The position numbers and the translations under genes are program-made. DNA of 64,000 bases, taken from NCBI GenBank assembly GCA_949592205.1, contig CATIUR010000001.1:70599559-70663558 (forward strand), written 5' to 3'. Below are positions 44,209 through 55,408 of this stretch, one piece after another (position 1 is the first letter of the stretch; the number at the start of each line of letters is the position of its first letter). The DNA is from Helichrysum umbraculigerum (taxonomy: Eukaryota; Streptophyta; Magnoliopsida; Asterales; Asteraceae). The notes beneath the pieces were generated by a model. That model was not told the DNA's origin. It saw nothing but the letters and a program-made list of their open reading frames with translations, and did no database searches.

Positions 44209-44388
44209 AATATACTGGGTGATGTCTCCTCTGTTGTACGAAAGTACAGACCTGGTTTCCGTCAGTATATTTGATATCAAAATAGATAAAAATAAACGAG
44301 TACAAAAGACTCATAAATTGAAAAACCAAAACCAAGTTATGTCGCTATGTTGTACTAAGGTACAGACCTGTCACCAATGTCTTGGTTT
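44209..44388 (+). other. Two predicted sense-strand hairpins of the shared 3' module (Athila-A)
   Basis: Unit 1 has outer AATATACTG/CAGTATATT (44209-44217, 44263-44271) and inner TGTAC-GAAA-GTACA (44235-44248). Unit 2 has outer AAACCAAG/CTTGGTTT (44329-44336, 44381-44388) and inner TGTAC-TAAG-GTACA (44351-44364). It is the only plus-strand copy, and it is in sense, as in the other elements. Confidence 0.72.
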
Positions 44389-44743
44389 GAAAAACGATTG
44401 ATTTAATTGGATGTTCATTAATTGGAGAATTGTGATGCGTTATCTATATGAGAGTATTTTGCTATTGAAAATCGAGGGTAAGGCCTGCTAGAATAATAAT
44501 AAGTTAAGCTCAATCTCTGAAATTTAGATTGTTTAACCACAATATCGGTAATCTGAGTGAATTATCTTTTATGAGTAATAATAATAGAATGGCTTCCCAT
44601 GTAGAGTTTCTTGATTGCTGAGTTTTAAGGTAGAATCGATTTTAAGATAAAAATTTGGTTTGTCGAATGCTTTGTAGTTTGTAAGTCCTTTTATCCATTG
44701 TTTGCCGTTCATATTTAAAGTTTTGAATTTTTGAATTACTAGT

Positions 44744-44780
44744 CTACTTGAGGACAAGTAGGATTCAAGTGGGGGATGTT
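44744..44780 (+). other. AGGA-loop hairpin and 3' polypurine tract (Athila-A)
   Basis: Stem CTACTTG/CAAGTAG, loop AGGA, then CAAGTGGGGGATGTT directly before the LTR TGATGAACG. Confidence 0.8.
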
Positions 44781-46273
44781 TGATGAACGCCAAAATGTGC
44801 TATTTTATAGTACCAATTACCCCTTAGTTTGATTAATTTTTTTATGCATTTTATTTGAATTCGATACTCATTTCGTTCATATTTGCATTTAGGAATTATT
44901 TGGGGCTTGAATCGGAATAGAAGATGAAAACGTGCGAGAATTGAAGAAAAGAAGCTAAAAATGATAAAGTTTAAGGATTGAAGGTCGATGGTGTAAAAGC
45001 TGGGAAAAGTGATCCACACGGCGTATGAAATCCATACGGCGTATGGATGAAGTGAGCCGGGCTGCCAGAAGAAGCGGGTCAGATCCATGGGCTTTGTGAT
45101 CCATACGGCGTATGGAAATCCATACGGCGTATGGATCATTTCGACAGAAAATCTAAAAAGCTCATTTTTGCCTCATTTTGACACACACTTCACAACCCTT
45201 TTTCTCCAGTCGATTTCTTCAGATACAAAACCATTTCCAGAGGAAATTGGAGGGATTTAAGCTCAAGGAATCAAGGGCTTTTGTTCTTTTGATTGTTATT
45301 CGACATTTTCGGTTTGATTTCTTTTATATCTTTCATTCGATTATGATTATGGATATGATATTGAATCTGATTTTCTGTAAAACTATGATTGGCTAAGTCT
45401 TTTATGTATTTGCTTAGATGATAATACTTATTTGATGGATTGATTATTGAAAATGCGAACATATCGGATTTTATTCAATGTTTATGTGTTTATTCGTTAA
45501 TCCTTGGATATTTGATGATTGTTGCTGATTACCTAGCGTGGTTTCATAATTAGTTGAGATTGATTTCCTATTAGTTGTGGAATTATTGATAGTTGTTGAT
45601 TTTGATCGATAATTATTGCCGAATATATTGAGTTTGACGGGCTAGGGTTAATAGTTAGTAATGGTCATTGATGGACAAGATAACCTTAATCAGTTATAGA
45701 CTTTGTTGATTCAAGTCAAAAGAATAAGTCACATAAACGGTGTTGAATTAATCTAGAATACAATTTTGGGAACAACGTTAAATTGAACTGTTAATGTGTT
45801 GAAAACAACCTTGTGTCTTTCTTAATTGTATTAAATTCAACTTATCTTGTAAGGAGGGTTGATATATTTGAAAGGGCACGATAGAATCCATACGTGAGCA
45901 TTTTAAATAATATGATTTCCGGATTTTAAGGAAAGTAATCTAAGCAAATGCATTTCTTTTACCATCTGAATTAAACCTTTTATTTTAATTAAGCTATTTT
46001 AGTATTTCTTTATTTTAATAAATTAGTTTTCTTTAATTAATCGTTTCTTTTATACTTGTTACTCAATTGTTCGACCGGAACTAAAACGTCCCCACTTTTA
46101 CTGCTTTAATTAATTATAGCAATTTCCAATTTGTTAATATTGACATCCGTTCCCTGTGTTCGACTCGGACTTACTGAGCTATACTATATATGATCAGGTA
46201 TTCTTGCCTGTGTTGTGTATAGTAAGTTAGGTATTTTCCATTTTTAAATTAAAACTCCGTTTACACGACATCA
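44781..46273 (+). repeat. Athila-A 3' LTR
   Basis: Partner of 23702-25191 with a few substitutions and small indels (for example the first palindrome pair near 45014). Confidence 0.92.
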
Positions 46274-46278
46274 AGGTG
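46274..46278. repeat. Target-site duplication of Athila-A, right copy (AGGTG)
   Basis: Matches 23697-23701. Confidence 0.9.
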
Positions 46279-48026
46279 GGACATGGTGATAACCAAGTCC
46301 TGCCTTACTTTTTGTATCACTCCTTTGTTTCTGTAGGATTTCATCAAAAACCAGAGAGGATGTTGAAAAATTTGACAGTTTACGATTTAAATTAAGAACT
46401 TCAGCCTGAGAATCAACAAGCTATTTCTTTACAGAAGTAAGCATATCTACATAACTGCTGATCTCATCTATTTGTTCAAAAATTTTGGCTTTAAGTTCTT
46501 TCTTTTCCTCAAAAACAGCATTTAACTTCTTTTCAGATGCCTTATAGCTTTCTCTTAACATTTCATTACTTTCAGTTAATTGAGTTATATTAGCATTAAG
46601 GCGTTCGTTATCCTCTCTACACCTATTAAACTTGTTTGTTAGCTTAATACAAAAAATACAAGATAAAGACTCATCATCTACCTCATGAACCTCAGCCATA
46701 AGAGCCGTGTTTTCCTCTTCTTCATTCTCTTCAGTATCTGGCCAACTGTTATCCCAAGGAGTCTCAGTCACCATCAATGCAGCAGACACCATAGCCTGCT
46801 CTTCAGCCTTAGCTTTTGCTGCTGATTTATTTGGAGAAGGCTTGGTAAACCCAGAGGATGGATTCTTATAGCTTTCACATTAACGAGCAAAGTGTCTGAA
46901 GTTTTGACACTTGTAGCACTTAACCTTGCTTTTGTTGAAGCTAGACCCTTTTCTCCTGGATCTGTAACCGATTTTCTGCCTGACTTCTTCAAGAAGTTCT
47001 TCACACGTCTTGTGAGCATTGCCATGCTCCATTTCAGATCCATCCTTTCCAACTCTTCTTGGTCGATTTGACTGAAATCTTCGTCGGTCATATCTGCAGT
47101 CTCGGACAGAAATGCTGCAAAGCTGGATGCATAATCTTCATCAGCATCCTGTGAGTTTCTTTGACCACTTACATAGGTACTACTAGAAGATGTAGTACTA
47201 GCTGAACCGTGTCCTCCCGTTTTGCCAGCCATAAATGCAGTAACAGTGGACTGACTTGTAGAAACAGGAACATCTACACCATAGAGCTTGGGATTTTGAA
47301 CAAAAGCGGTAGCTTTGGTCTCCTTTCTTTGCATGTCCAGAAGATCAGCCTCGATTTGTCCAATCAGATCATCTAGTTCCATATCCATAATGTCCTCATC
47401 CTTTTCCACAGTAGAACTCCAGTGTTCCACTTTTTAGGCAGAGAACCCAAAAGCTTCTTGTTGACATCAGTCTTGTCAAGCATGACACCTCCCTCAGTCA
47501 ACTCATTCACAAGCTGTGAGAATCTACCACACATATCTTCGAGTGACTCATTGGGTAACATGTCAAACACCTCATACTGTTTTTTAATGAGGTCCAGTTT
47601 GTTCTTCTTATATTGGTCACTTCCACCACATCTCTTTGCAAATGCATTCCATAGATCATACGCAATTTTATGCTATCTCATTTGCCTCAAGATTGACTGA
47701 GGTAATGCCATAGTTATGGCAGAGTAAGTTTTTCTCTCCATATCAAAAGACTTTCGCTCCTCAGGGGTCATTGATTTCATTGGCTTATTAGGAGAGGGTC
47801 CATTGAAAATCCCAGAACGTACGGGGCGTTCGTATCTTTCTTCCAGATATAATTGCATCTCCGGATCATGAAAAGCTACAAATGATTCAAACCTTTGTCT
47901 CCAGTCGTGATAGCTCATTCCTGGAATATACATTGGAGGTTTGTTGGCAGAACCAATCTCACTGTTTTGTCTTAGCATAGCCCCTACTTGCTGAATAGAA
48001 GTGGAAGAAGAAGCTGATGTAGACAT
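46279..48026 (-). pseudogene. gag: Copia2 gag, N-terminal part
   Basis: Starts at the ATG 48026 (MSTSASSSTS). The copia gag core is recognisable (YHDWRQRFESFVAF, YDLW, PNESLEDMCGRFSQLV). An in-frame TAG lies at 47675-47673. Frame changes follow near 47400 and 46780, and a further TAG lies at 46423-46421. The first zinc knuckle near 46900 has lost its Gly and carries a stop before the last Cys. A coiled coil follows (NERLNANITQLTESNEMLRE). The rest of gag is at 22665-23701 beyond Athila-A. Confidence 0.82.
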
Positions 48027-48151
48027 TTTAACTTAACCTGCAAAAGAGACACATAGAAACAAACAAGTACAAAAAAAGAAAACTGTTATGCGACACAAGG
48101 TTATGTCGCAAAGTTAGGTAGCGACACAAGAACAATGTCGCAAAATCCAGT
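48027..48151 (-). other. Copia2 leader, gag-proximal part
   Basis: Has 'gcgacacaa' words (48091-48135) and, just before the gag ATG, the sense word CAGGTTAAGT, a candidate splice donor. It is cut by element F; 48147-48151 is CCAGT, the target duplication. Confidence 0.6.
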
Positions 48152-50471
48152 TGTGACACCCCCAAATTTAATGATTTGCGGAAGCTTGATTTGGGTGCCA
48201 CCAATCAATATACAAAGCACAAAGATAATAATGAACGACCACTATATGCGTCGTTTTAAACTTGTATTAATAAAGTTAACGTTTACATCAAAAATAATAT
48301 TGTACTAGCTCGGTTCCTGAAATTGAGAGATTACATGGCATAATTACTTTTACAAAATATAATAATGCAGTCCAATCTCTAATTGTATGTATGCTGACTC
48401 GAGCTAGAAATCCCTGCTTGTGCAGTCAACCTACTGCTGGGTACCTGTGATATATACTAAAATGGGTCAGCGAAAACGCTGGTGAGCTCACAGGTTTGTA
48501 TGTCAATGTATAATTGTCAGAACCGCAAGATTTATAATGAATTTAAAATGCAATTAAGCAAAATAAAAGTTATACTGTCCATGAGCACATAGTCTGAGCT
48601 TAACTGATTTGTCAGGCCCAATTAAGGAAACCTAACTGATTTGCCTCCTACGAGTGCCTAATCAACACTCGTCTTCCCAAATGCTAATACATCCGTTTGA
48701 CCGATTAGTGCGTGCTAACCCGGATGAGGATTGTCAATCCCATATGATATCATATACTAACATTCACGCTATAAAATACTAGAGACTATGCTTATGGAGG
48801 ACTTTAAATTGATTAGCTTGAAACTCATGTAGTATTTGAAGTTTGGCACTTGCGTTCTACTTGTAAAACAAAATCGAGTAGTAATATCACACCCCTAGTT
48901 GTAAAGCAGTGAAAATGGGGCTATGAAACTCACCTGATTCCTGATGTGTTTAACTTAATAAACTTGAAGTAATTAGCAGTGTGTTGGTGTCCAAAGACTT
49001 GAAACCTGAATGTGTCCACGACACTTGAATTGTTATTAATTGTATTGGTATCTCGAAAGACTACCATTGAAATTTGTTTGTCTAACTTAATGTCCAAATT
49101 TCCCCGATTTGGTTGATTGTATTGTTACAAGTTACAACGACTTGTTTGAATAAATTGATACAAGTTACAACGACTTGTTTGATTCTGAAGTATGTTTTGA
49201 AAACGCGTACGGCCCGTTGGTGACGGTTGTAACAATAGTTCAAAAGGTTATTATATTGTTGCTACAGTGAATTGCTACCGTAACTTTGACTTTGAAAATT
49301 TCGAGTTTTGAAGATTCTGTTTTTAGCGACGTAGCCTGCGACGTAGGCTGCGACGTAAGAGTTTTGCGACGTAAAGGGTTACGTCGCTAAGGTCAACAGT
49401 GCTAAGTCAATAGCGACGTAGGGTGCTACGTCGCTTATGCGACGTAGGTTCGTTTTTGCGACGTTAAGGTCTGCGTCGCTATGTGCGACGTTCGCAAGTC
49501 AATGCGACGTAGTAGGCTGCGTCGCTGTATGCGACGTTGGGGATATAATGCGACGTAGGTCGCTACGTCGCATCTGCTCCAGACCAAATGCGACGTACGG
49601 GGTCTGATCGGAGTTTCAACTCCAAAAACGTATTTTCCGACCATCGATCGGCCTAATATTTTTACCCAACCCATTTTAGGACATTACAAGGTTATACAAA
49701 CAACTAGCAAGTTATAAAGCTTAAAAACGAGAGTTTTCGGAGTTGTGTCGGAAACTTACAAATCGCCGAAATGAAATTCCGGAAAGATAGAAGTGTAGAT
49801 CGTCGCGAGGTGGTCGTTTATTGTAAAAGGGGCTTGAAGATCCGAGGTCGTTTGAGGTGTTTATTTTGCGATTTTGATGATTTTTGGTTTGGGTTTTGTT
49901 GAGAGAAAATAGGGAGGTGAGAGATAGAGAAAAAGAGAAATGGAAGAAAGTGGGTGGAAGTGGGGGTTAAATCCCCATTTTCGCCCCGCGTTCCCGCTCC
50001 GTGCGGTGTTCGTTTGCTCCGTCGTTAAAACGTTAAATAATTATTTTATTTTATATATATTAGTTGTTACTTTTAAAAATACAATTTATTACGTTATATT
50101 TTATTTAAATATTTTACTAACCACTTAATATTTGAATTATAAAAGGTAAGTTAATTTGTTTGCGCGTTTTACATTTTAAGTTGTGTAACTTTCTGATTGT
50201 ACGATACGAATGAATACGTAATATTATAATAATAATATTTTTGACATAATAGCGTTATTTAATAAAATTGATCACCAACGTCCGTATTTATTGTATCAAA
50301 ATTCATTCGGTGTGAGACTTGTACGATTTAAACAAATCGCATAATTGTAGATATATATTCAACAATATATATATAATAATTGATACATTAATTAGCCTAA
50401 CACAGAACTAATTACATGTATTAAAACCTGATTAGGAACTAAATTCTAGTCCTAAATTGACGGTTGTCACA
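48152..50471 (-). repeat. Element F 3' LTR
   Basis: It runs from TGTGACACCCCC to GGTTGTCACA. It holds the GCGACGTA cluster (49324-49601). Short ORFs at 49435-49674 and 49940-50128 recur unchanged in the other LTR and are not genes. Confidence 0.95.
49324..49601. repeat. GCGACGTA / TACGTCGC tag cluster in the F LTR
   Basis: About 17 copies of GCGACGT or its complement in 280 bp, with variants such as GCGACGTT and GCGTCGC. Several are paired as hairpins (for example GCGACGTAGG..CTACGTCGC). Repeated at 56581-56858. The same word fills Copia1. Confidence 0.85.
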
Positions 50472-50484
50472 TTCTCCCCCTGTT
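50472..50484 (-). other. Element F polypurine tract
   Basis: In sense AACAGGGGGAGAA directly before TGTGACAACC. Confidence 0.85.
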
Positions 50485-50505
50485 AGGAGAATTTCGTCCC
50501 GAAAT

Positions 50506-53500
50506 TTATGTTGAAGTCGTGTTTGATGTCGAATCAGTGAAGAGTTGAGGATATTTGAGTCGTATCTGGTCTTCCCGTTCCCAGGTAAATTCCGGACCGC
50601 GTCGCGAATTCCACCTAACCTTGACAATGGGAATACGACTTTGTTTAAGTTGTTTGACCTCACGGTCCATGATTTCTGCGGGTTCCTCAATAAAGTGAAG
50701 TTTCTCGTCAACTCGAATTTCATCGAGTGGAATGATAAGTGTCTCATCAGACAGACACTTCTTCAGATTTGAAACATGAAAAGTGGGATGCACGCTGCTG
50801 AGTTCAGATGGCAGCTGCAATCGATATGCCACTGAACCAATCCTTTCGAGGATCTCGAATGGTCCAATGTATCTGGGATTTAACTTCCCTCGTTTGCCAA
50901 ACCGGATTACGCCTTTCCAAGGCGATACTTTGAGTAGAACTCGATCCCCAACTTGGAACTCGAGTGGTTTGCGTCTCACGTCAGCATAACTTTTCTGACG
51001 ATCACGCGCGGCTTTGAGTTTGTTTTGAATTTCTACGATCCTCTCGGTTGTTTCGTGTATGATTTCTGGACCCGTGAGTTGGCTATCCCCAACTTCGGTC
51101 CAACAGATAGGTGAACGGCACTTACGACCGTACAGTGCCTCGAAGGGAGCAGCTTTGATGCTGGTATGATAACTGTTGTTGTACGAGAACTCGCACAATG
51201 GTAGATGTTTTTCCCAGTTTACACCGAAGTCTACTACGCAGGACCGTAGCATGTCTTCAAGTGTTTGAATGGTTCGTTCACTTTGGCCGTCTGTTTGAGG
51301 ATGGTATGCGGTACTCATATCAAGTCGAGTACCCAGAGATTTTTGAAGTGATTGCCAAAATTGTGAAGTGAAACGACTATCTCTATCGGAGATAATTGAA
51401 ATTGGAACACCGTGTTTGGTCACGATTTCCTTTAGATAAATGTTGGTGAGGCGTTCCATTTTGTCGGATTCCTTGATTGCCAGGAAGTGAGCAGATTTGG
51501 TGAGACGATCCACGATCACCCAAATGGTATCGTAACCGTTCGAGGATTTGGGTAGTTTGGTTATGAAGTCCATGGAAATTTGTTCCCATTTCCATTCAGG
51601 AAGACTGGGTTGTTGAAGTAAACCAGAAGGTTTTTGATATTCGATTTTGACTTTGGAGCAAGTAAGGCATTTGCTGACATAGGTGGCGATTTCGGCTTTC
51701 ATGTTCGGCCACCAGTAGAAGTCCTTGATACCGTGGTACATTTTATCGGATCCCGGATGGATAGAATATTTGGACTTGTGAGCTTCATCCATCACTAAGT
51801 CTCGTAGGTTCCCACATTTAGGCAACCATATTCGGTTTGAGAAATACCTAATCCCGTTAGGTTTGACTTCGAATTGTTTATCCATGCCCCGCAAGGCTTC
51901 ATCCTTGACGTTTTCGTGTTTTAAGGCTTCGAGTTGAGCAGTGAGAATTTGAATGTTTAAATTGTTGTGAATGGTCATACTAAGGGCTCGAACCCGAAGT
52001 GGTTTCACTCGCTCTTTTCGACTGAGGGCGTCAGCAACAACATTTGCTTTGCCTGGATGATATTTGAGTTCGCAGTCGTAATCGGTAAGCAACTCGACCC
52101 ATCGACGTTGCCTCATGTTGAGATCCTTCTGATCGAATATGTGTTGAAGGCTTTTATGGTCGGTAAAGATTGTACATCTGGTACCGTAAAGGTAATGTCT
52201 CCAGATCTTGAGGGCAAAAACGACAGCTCCTAGCTCGAGGTCGTGGGTGGTGTAATTCTTTTCGTGAATCTTGAGCTGTCGGGAAGCATAAGCTATGACT
52301 TTGTCTCGTTGCATGAGCACACAACCGAGACCTTGATGAGAAGCATCGCAGTATACTACGAAGTCATCAGTGCCTTCGGGTAATGAGAGGATAGGAGCAC
52401 TGCAAAGCTTTTGTTTTAAGAGTTGGAATGCCGATTCTTGTTTCTCAGTCCAGTCAAACCTTTTGTCTTTCTGGGTCAGAGTCGTGAGTGGTATGGCTAT
52501 CTTGGAGAAATTTTCAATGAAGCGTCGATAGTACCCGGCAAGTCCCAAAAACTGCCGTACTTCGGTTGGTGTGGTTGGCGATTGCCAATCTTTGATAGCC
52601 TCGATTTTCGACGGGTCAACGTGAATCCCCTGACTGTCAATCACGTGACCAAGGAATTGAACGGTTTTGATCCAGAACTCACACTTAGAGAACTTGGCAT
52701 AGAGCTCCTCGTGTTTAAGCAGTTCAAGGATGGTTTTGAGGTGTTGTTCGTGTTCTTCTTTGTTTCGTGAATATATAAGGATGTCGTCGATGAAGACAAT
52801 GACAAATTTGTCAAGATAAGGCTTGCACACCCGATTCATAAGGTCCATGAATACCGCCGGTGCGTTGGTTAGGCCGAATGGCATCACTTGGAATTCGTAA
52901 TGCCCGTAACGGGTTCTGAAAGCGGTTTTTGGAATATCGGCATCGCGAACACGCAATTGATGATAACCGGATCGGAGATCAATCTTTGAATAACAACTCG
53001 ACCCTTGCAGTTGGTCGAACAAATCATCGATTCGAGGAAGTGGATACCGGTTCTTGACAGTTAACTTGTTCAACTCTCGATAGTCGATACACATTCGAAA
53101 GGAACCATCTTTCTTCTTAACGAATAGGACCGGAGCTCCCCAAGGTGAAGAACTCGGCCTGATAAACCCTCGTTCCAGGAGTTCCTGTAACTGGGTGGAC
53201 AACTCCTGAAGTTCGGATGGAGCTAAACGGTATGGTGCTCGGGCCACAGGCGCAGCACCGGGTACAAGATCGATTGAGAACTCAACCTGTCTTGGTGGTG
53301 GTAGACCAGGTAGTTCTTCAGGAAAGACTTCTGGAAAGTCTCGAACAATTGGAACATCCTCAAGTCGCTTCTCCTCCGACTTTTTCTCCATGATGTGCGC
53401 GAGGATTGCAGGGTAACCCTTTCTCAGAAATTTTCGGGTTTTTAAACAAGATATGAGGTTGAGCCTCGTCCCTCCGGTCTCCCCCTGTATGACTAGGGTT

Positions 53501-54951
53501 CTACCGACAGTGAGAGGTATGCGAACAATTTTGTCATAGCAGATGATTTCGGCGCGATGTTTGGATAACCAGTCCATGCCTACGATGACATCGAAACTTC
53601 CTATCTCAATAGGCATAAGATCTATGGGGAAGGTTTCGTCGGCTAGATTTAAAGTGCAATTAGGTATCACACTATCGGTTTCTATCAGCTTGCCATTTGC
53701 TAGCTCTACGGTGTACTTAACGTCTAAAGCAACAGGTGTAATGTCAAGTAGAGGGCAAAATTCATCGGAAATAAAACTCCTATCGGCACCAGTATCAAAC
53801 AGAATGGAAGCAGTTAAATTGTTGAGGAGGAACATACCCGTGACCACATTCGGGTCCAGACGGGCGTCCCCTGAGTTGATCACGAAAGCGGTACTTTTGG
53901 CATTGTTGTTGTTGCGGGAGTTGTTGTTGTTGTTGCCCTTATTCTTCAACTTTGGGCAAGAATCCCTGAAGTGTCCTGGGTTTCCACATTCATAGCAGGA
54001 CCTAGGTTGTCGGGTATTTCTGTCAGAGGGGTTGTTGTTGGATTTGGGAGCTCGGCAATCTTTAGTCAAATGCCCTTGCCTCCTGCAGTTGTTGCAAGGA
54101 GTACCGCACTGACCAAAATGGTGGTAGTTACACTTGGGACAATAAGGTCTGTCCCCGGTGTAGTTGCGGGTGGTTTCAGAGTTGGTATTGTAGACTTGGA
54201 TGGCGTTGTTTTTCTTGTTGGAGTTGTGGTGGTGTTCAGTGGATTTGCGTTTGTTGTTGTTAGGGGATGAGGTGTTGGAGGTCTCACGGCTGACAACTAG
54301 AGCCATGAGTTCGTGGGCCAATCGAATGGCACTCTCAGTAGTTGTTGGTTTGGATGAGGCGACGTTCCCCTGAATGTTCTCGGGAAGTCCACGAATGTAT
54401 TTCTTAATGCCCTTACTTTCTGGTTCAACCAAGCCTGGGCATAGTAAAGCAAACTGCTGAAATTTGGTGGTATAATCAGCGACATCATTTCCCTGCACCT
54501 CCAGATGCCAGAATTCTTCTTCCAGCCTATGCAATTCTTCTTCAGGACAGTACTTTTCTGTCAGCTTCTTCTTCAGTTCGGCCCAAGGAAGTCGGTTTGC
54601 AACCTCAAGGCCTACAGAGTTTGCGTGGGTTTTCCACCACGTGGATGCACCTTCCTGAAAGGTGTAAACAGCGAATTTGACCTTGTTGTTCTCAGTGCAG
54701 TCGCAGAGACTGAAAACAGATTCCATGCGCTCAATCCAACGGATCAAACCAATGGCACCTTCCGTGCCCTTGAAGTATAGTGGTTTACAGCTAAGGAAAT
54801 CCTTATAGGAGCAGGGTTTGGGTGGTGGAGTATTGGTTGCGGTGTCCTCACTAGTGGGTGGTGTTCGGGTAGCCAAGGCTTCAGTCACACTGCGGGCAAT
54901 TATTCCCGCGATCTCAGCTTCGCTAAGGGTAATTTGACGACGTGGAGGCAT
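50506..54951 (-). CDS. gag-pol: Element F gag-pol polyprotein (Tekay chromovirus), 1481 residues
   Basis: It starts at the ATG 54951 (MPPRRQITLS), with no earlier in-frame ATG. Order: gag core (about 60-220, YFKGTEGAIGLIRWIERMES); zinc knuckles CNNCRRQGHLTKDC and CYECGNPGHFRDSC (about 290-335), preceded by another Cys/His cluster; protease FDTGADRSF at about 385; RT with MCIDYRELN and FIDDILIYS at about 720; RNase H with YCDASHQGLG; integrase with H2C2 (about 1060-1110, CLTCSKVK), ISMDFITKLP, SDRDSRFTSQFW and the Glu of GQSERTIQ; C-terminal chromodomain-like segment (PAEIMDREVKQL, VKVRWNSRRGPEFTWERED). The chromodomain is thought to guide integration to heterochromatin, which fits its place in this nest. 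Confidence 0.96.
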   Translation of the reverse strand: MPPRRQITLSEAEIAGIIARSVTEALATRTPPTSEDTATNTPPPKPCSYKDFLSCKPLYFKGTEGAIGLIRWIERMESVFSLCDCTENNKVKFAVYTFQEGASTWWKTHANSVGLEVANRLPWAELKKKLTEKYCPEEELHRLEEEFWHLEVQGNDVADYTTKFQQFALLCPGLVEPESKGIKKYIRGLPENIQGNVASSKPTTTESAIRLAHELMALVVSRETSNTSSPNNNKRKSTEHHHNSNKKNNAIQVYNTNSETTRNYTGDRPYCPKCNYHHFGQCGTPCNNCRRQGHLTKDCRAPKSNNNPSDRNTRQPRSCYECGNPGHFRDSCPKLKNKGNNNNNSRNNNNAKSTAFVINSGDARLDPNVVTGMFLLNNLTASILFDTGADRSFISDEFCPLLDITPVALDVKYTVELANGKLIETDSVIPNCTLNLADETFPIDLMPIEIGSFDVIVGMDWLSKHRAEIICYDKIVRIPLTVGRTLVIQGETGGTRLNLISCLKTRKFLRKGYPAILAHIMEKKSEEKRLEDVPIVRDFPEVFPEELPGLPPPRQVEFSIDLVPGAAPVARAPYRLAPSELQELSTQLQELLERGFIRPSSSPWGAPVLFVKKKDGSFRMCIDYRELNKLTVKNRYPLPRIDDLFDQLQGSSCYSKIDLRSGYHQLRVRDADIPKTAFRTRYGHYEFQVMPFGLTNAPAVFMDLMNRVCKPYLDKFVIVFIDDILIYSRNKEEHEQHLKTILELLKHEELYAKFSKCEFWIKTVQFLGHVIDSQGIHVDPSKIEAIKDWQSPTTPTEVRQFLGLAGYYRRFIENFSKIAIPLTTLTQKDKRFDWTEKQESAFQLLKQKLCSAPILSLPEGTDDFVVYCDASHQGLGCVLMQRDKVIAYASRQLKIHEKNYTTHDLELGAVVFALKIWRHYLYGTRCTIFTDHKSLQHIFDQKDLNMRQRRWVELLTDYDCELKYHPGKANVVADALSRKERVKPLRVRALSMTIHNNLNIQILTAQLEALKHENVKDEALRGMDKQFEVKPNGIRYFSNRIWLPKCGNLRDLVMDEAHKSKYSIHPGSDKMYHGIKDFYWWPNMKAEIATYVSKCLTCSKVKIEYQKPSGLLQQPSLPEWKWEQISMDFITKLPKSSNGYDTIWVIVDRLTKSAHFLAIKESDKMERLTNIYLKEIVTKHGVPISIISDRDSRFTSQFWQSLQKSLGTRLDMSTAYHPQTDGQSERTIQTLEDMLRSCVVDFGVNWEKHLPLCEFSYNNSYHTSIKAAPFEALYGRKCRSPICWTEVGDSQLTGPEIIHETTERIVEIQNKLKAARDRQKSYADVRRKPLEFQVGDRVLLKVSPWKGVIRFGKRGKLNPRYIGPFEILERIGSVAYRLQLPSELSSVHPTFHVSNLKKCLSDETLIIPLDEIRVDEKLHFIEEPAEIMDREVKQLKQSRIPIVKVRWNSRRGPEFTWEREDQIRLKYPQLFTDSTSNTTST

Positions 54952-55408
54952 GATGCTGAGTAAGAAAGAACAAGGAAATGAAATAAGATACTAGTCCGAG
55001 TATGATGAACTAGTGGTGTGTTTGTCATTCCGAGACAAAACGTTTGAAAGAAAGAGGCCTATATTCATATAATATAATATAATATAGCCTAAAGTTGTAA
55101 TGAGGTCTATTCATGTAAATATATGTATATCACATAATAACCTATTGAGTGTCTAGCACAGAAGTGTTTTTGAGTCCCGTTTCTCTCGAGGTCAGAGTCA
55201 ACTAATGCATTCCTGTTCAACATAACTCTTTCAGATTTCACATCATCTTTCTTTAATTGTACATAGTTGATCAGGCTATGTTAAATTAAAGTCGTATGAT
55301 GTAATCCCTGAACTAGTCATAACTAATAAGGAATACTGCCTAACGGTCATAGTCTAGGCCCACTAAATGCAACCTAGTTCACTATAACCTTAGGCTCTGA
55401 TACCAATC
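54952..55408 (-). other. Element F leader with primer-binding site
   Basis: Primer site TGGTATCAGAGCC (complement of 55393-55405), three bases inside the LTR. No gene in the rest of the 457-bp leader. Confidence 0.85.

Larger units (their letters stand above)
43451..44780 (+). other. Athila-A 3' untranslated region
   Basis: No envelope-like ORF. In order: a block at 43565-43680 shared with Athila-C 62468-62580; hairpin GCAATG-AGGA-CATTGC (43791-43806) with purine tract 43815-43838; module hairpins (44209-44388); hairpin CTACTTG-AGGA-CAAGTAG (44744-44761); and the polypurine tract at 44766-44780. Confidence 0.8.
23702..46273 (+). mobile_element. Athila-A: near-complete autonomous Athila (Ty3/gypsy) element, split by Copia1
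   Basis: LTRs at 23702-25191 and 44781-46273 (1490 and 1493 bp, a few substitutions apart), an Athila primer site, one long gag-pol frame, a 1.3-kb 3' region, a polypurine tract and an AGGTG target duplication. Removing Copia1 and one GTTAC copy leaves about 10.0 kb. There is no envelope-like ORF between integrase and the 3' LTR. It is inserted in the gag of Copia2 and is younger than Copia2 but older than Copia1. Confidence 0.93.

Noticed and set aside
49324..49601. Tag cluster as a CRISPR array
   Set aside because: Repeats are 8 bases, irregularly spaced and on both strands, in a plant retrotransposon LTR with no cas genes.
49435..50128. Small ORFs in the F LTR (also 56692-57385)
   Set aside because: Identical copies occur in both LTRs, they run through the tag cluster, and they show no motif.
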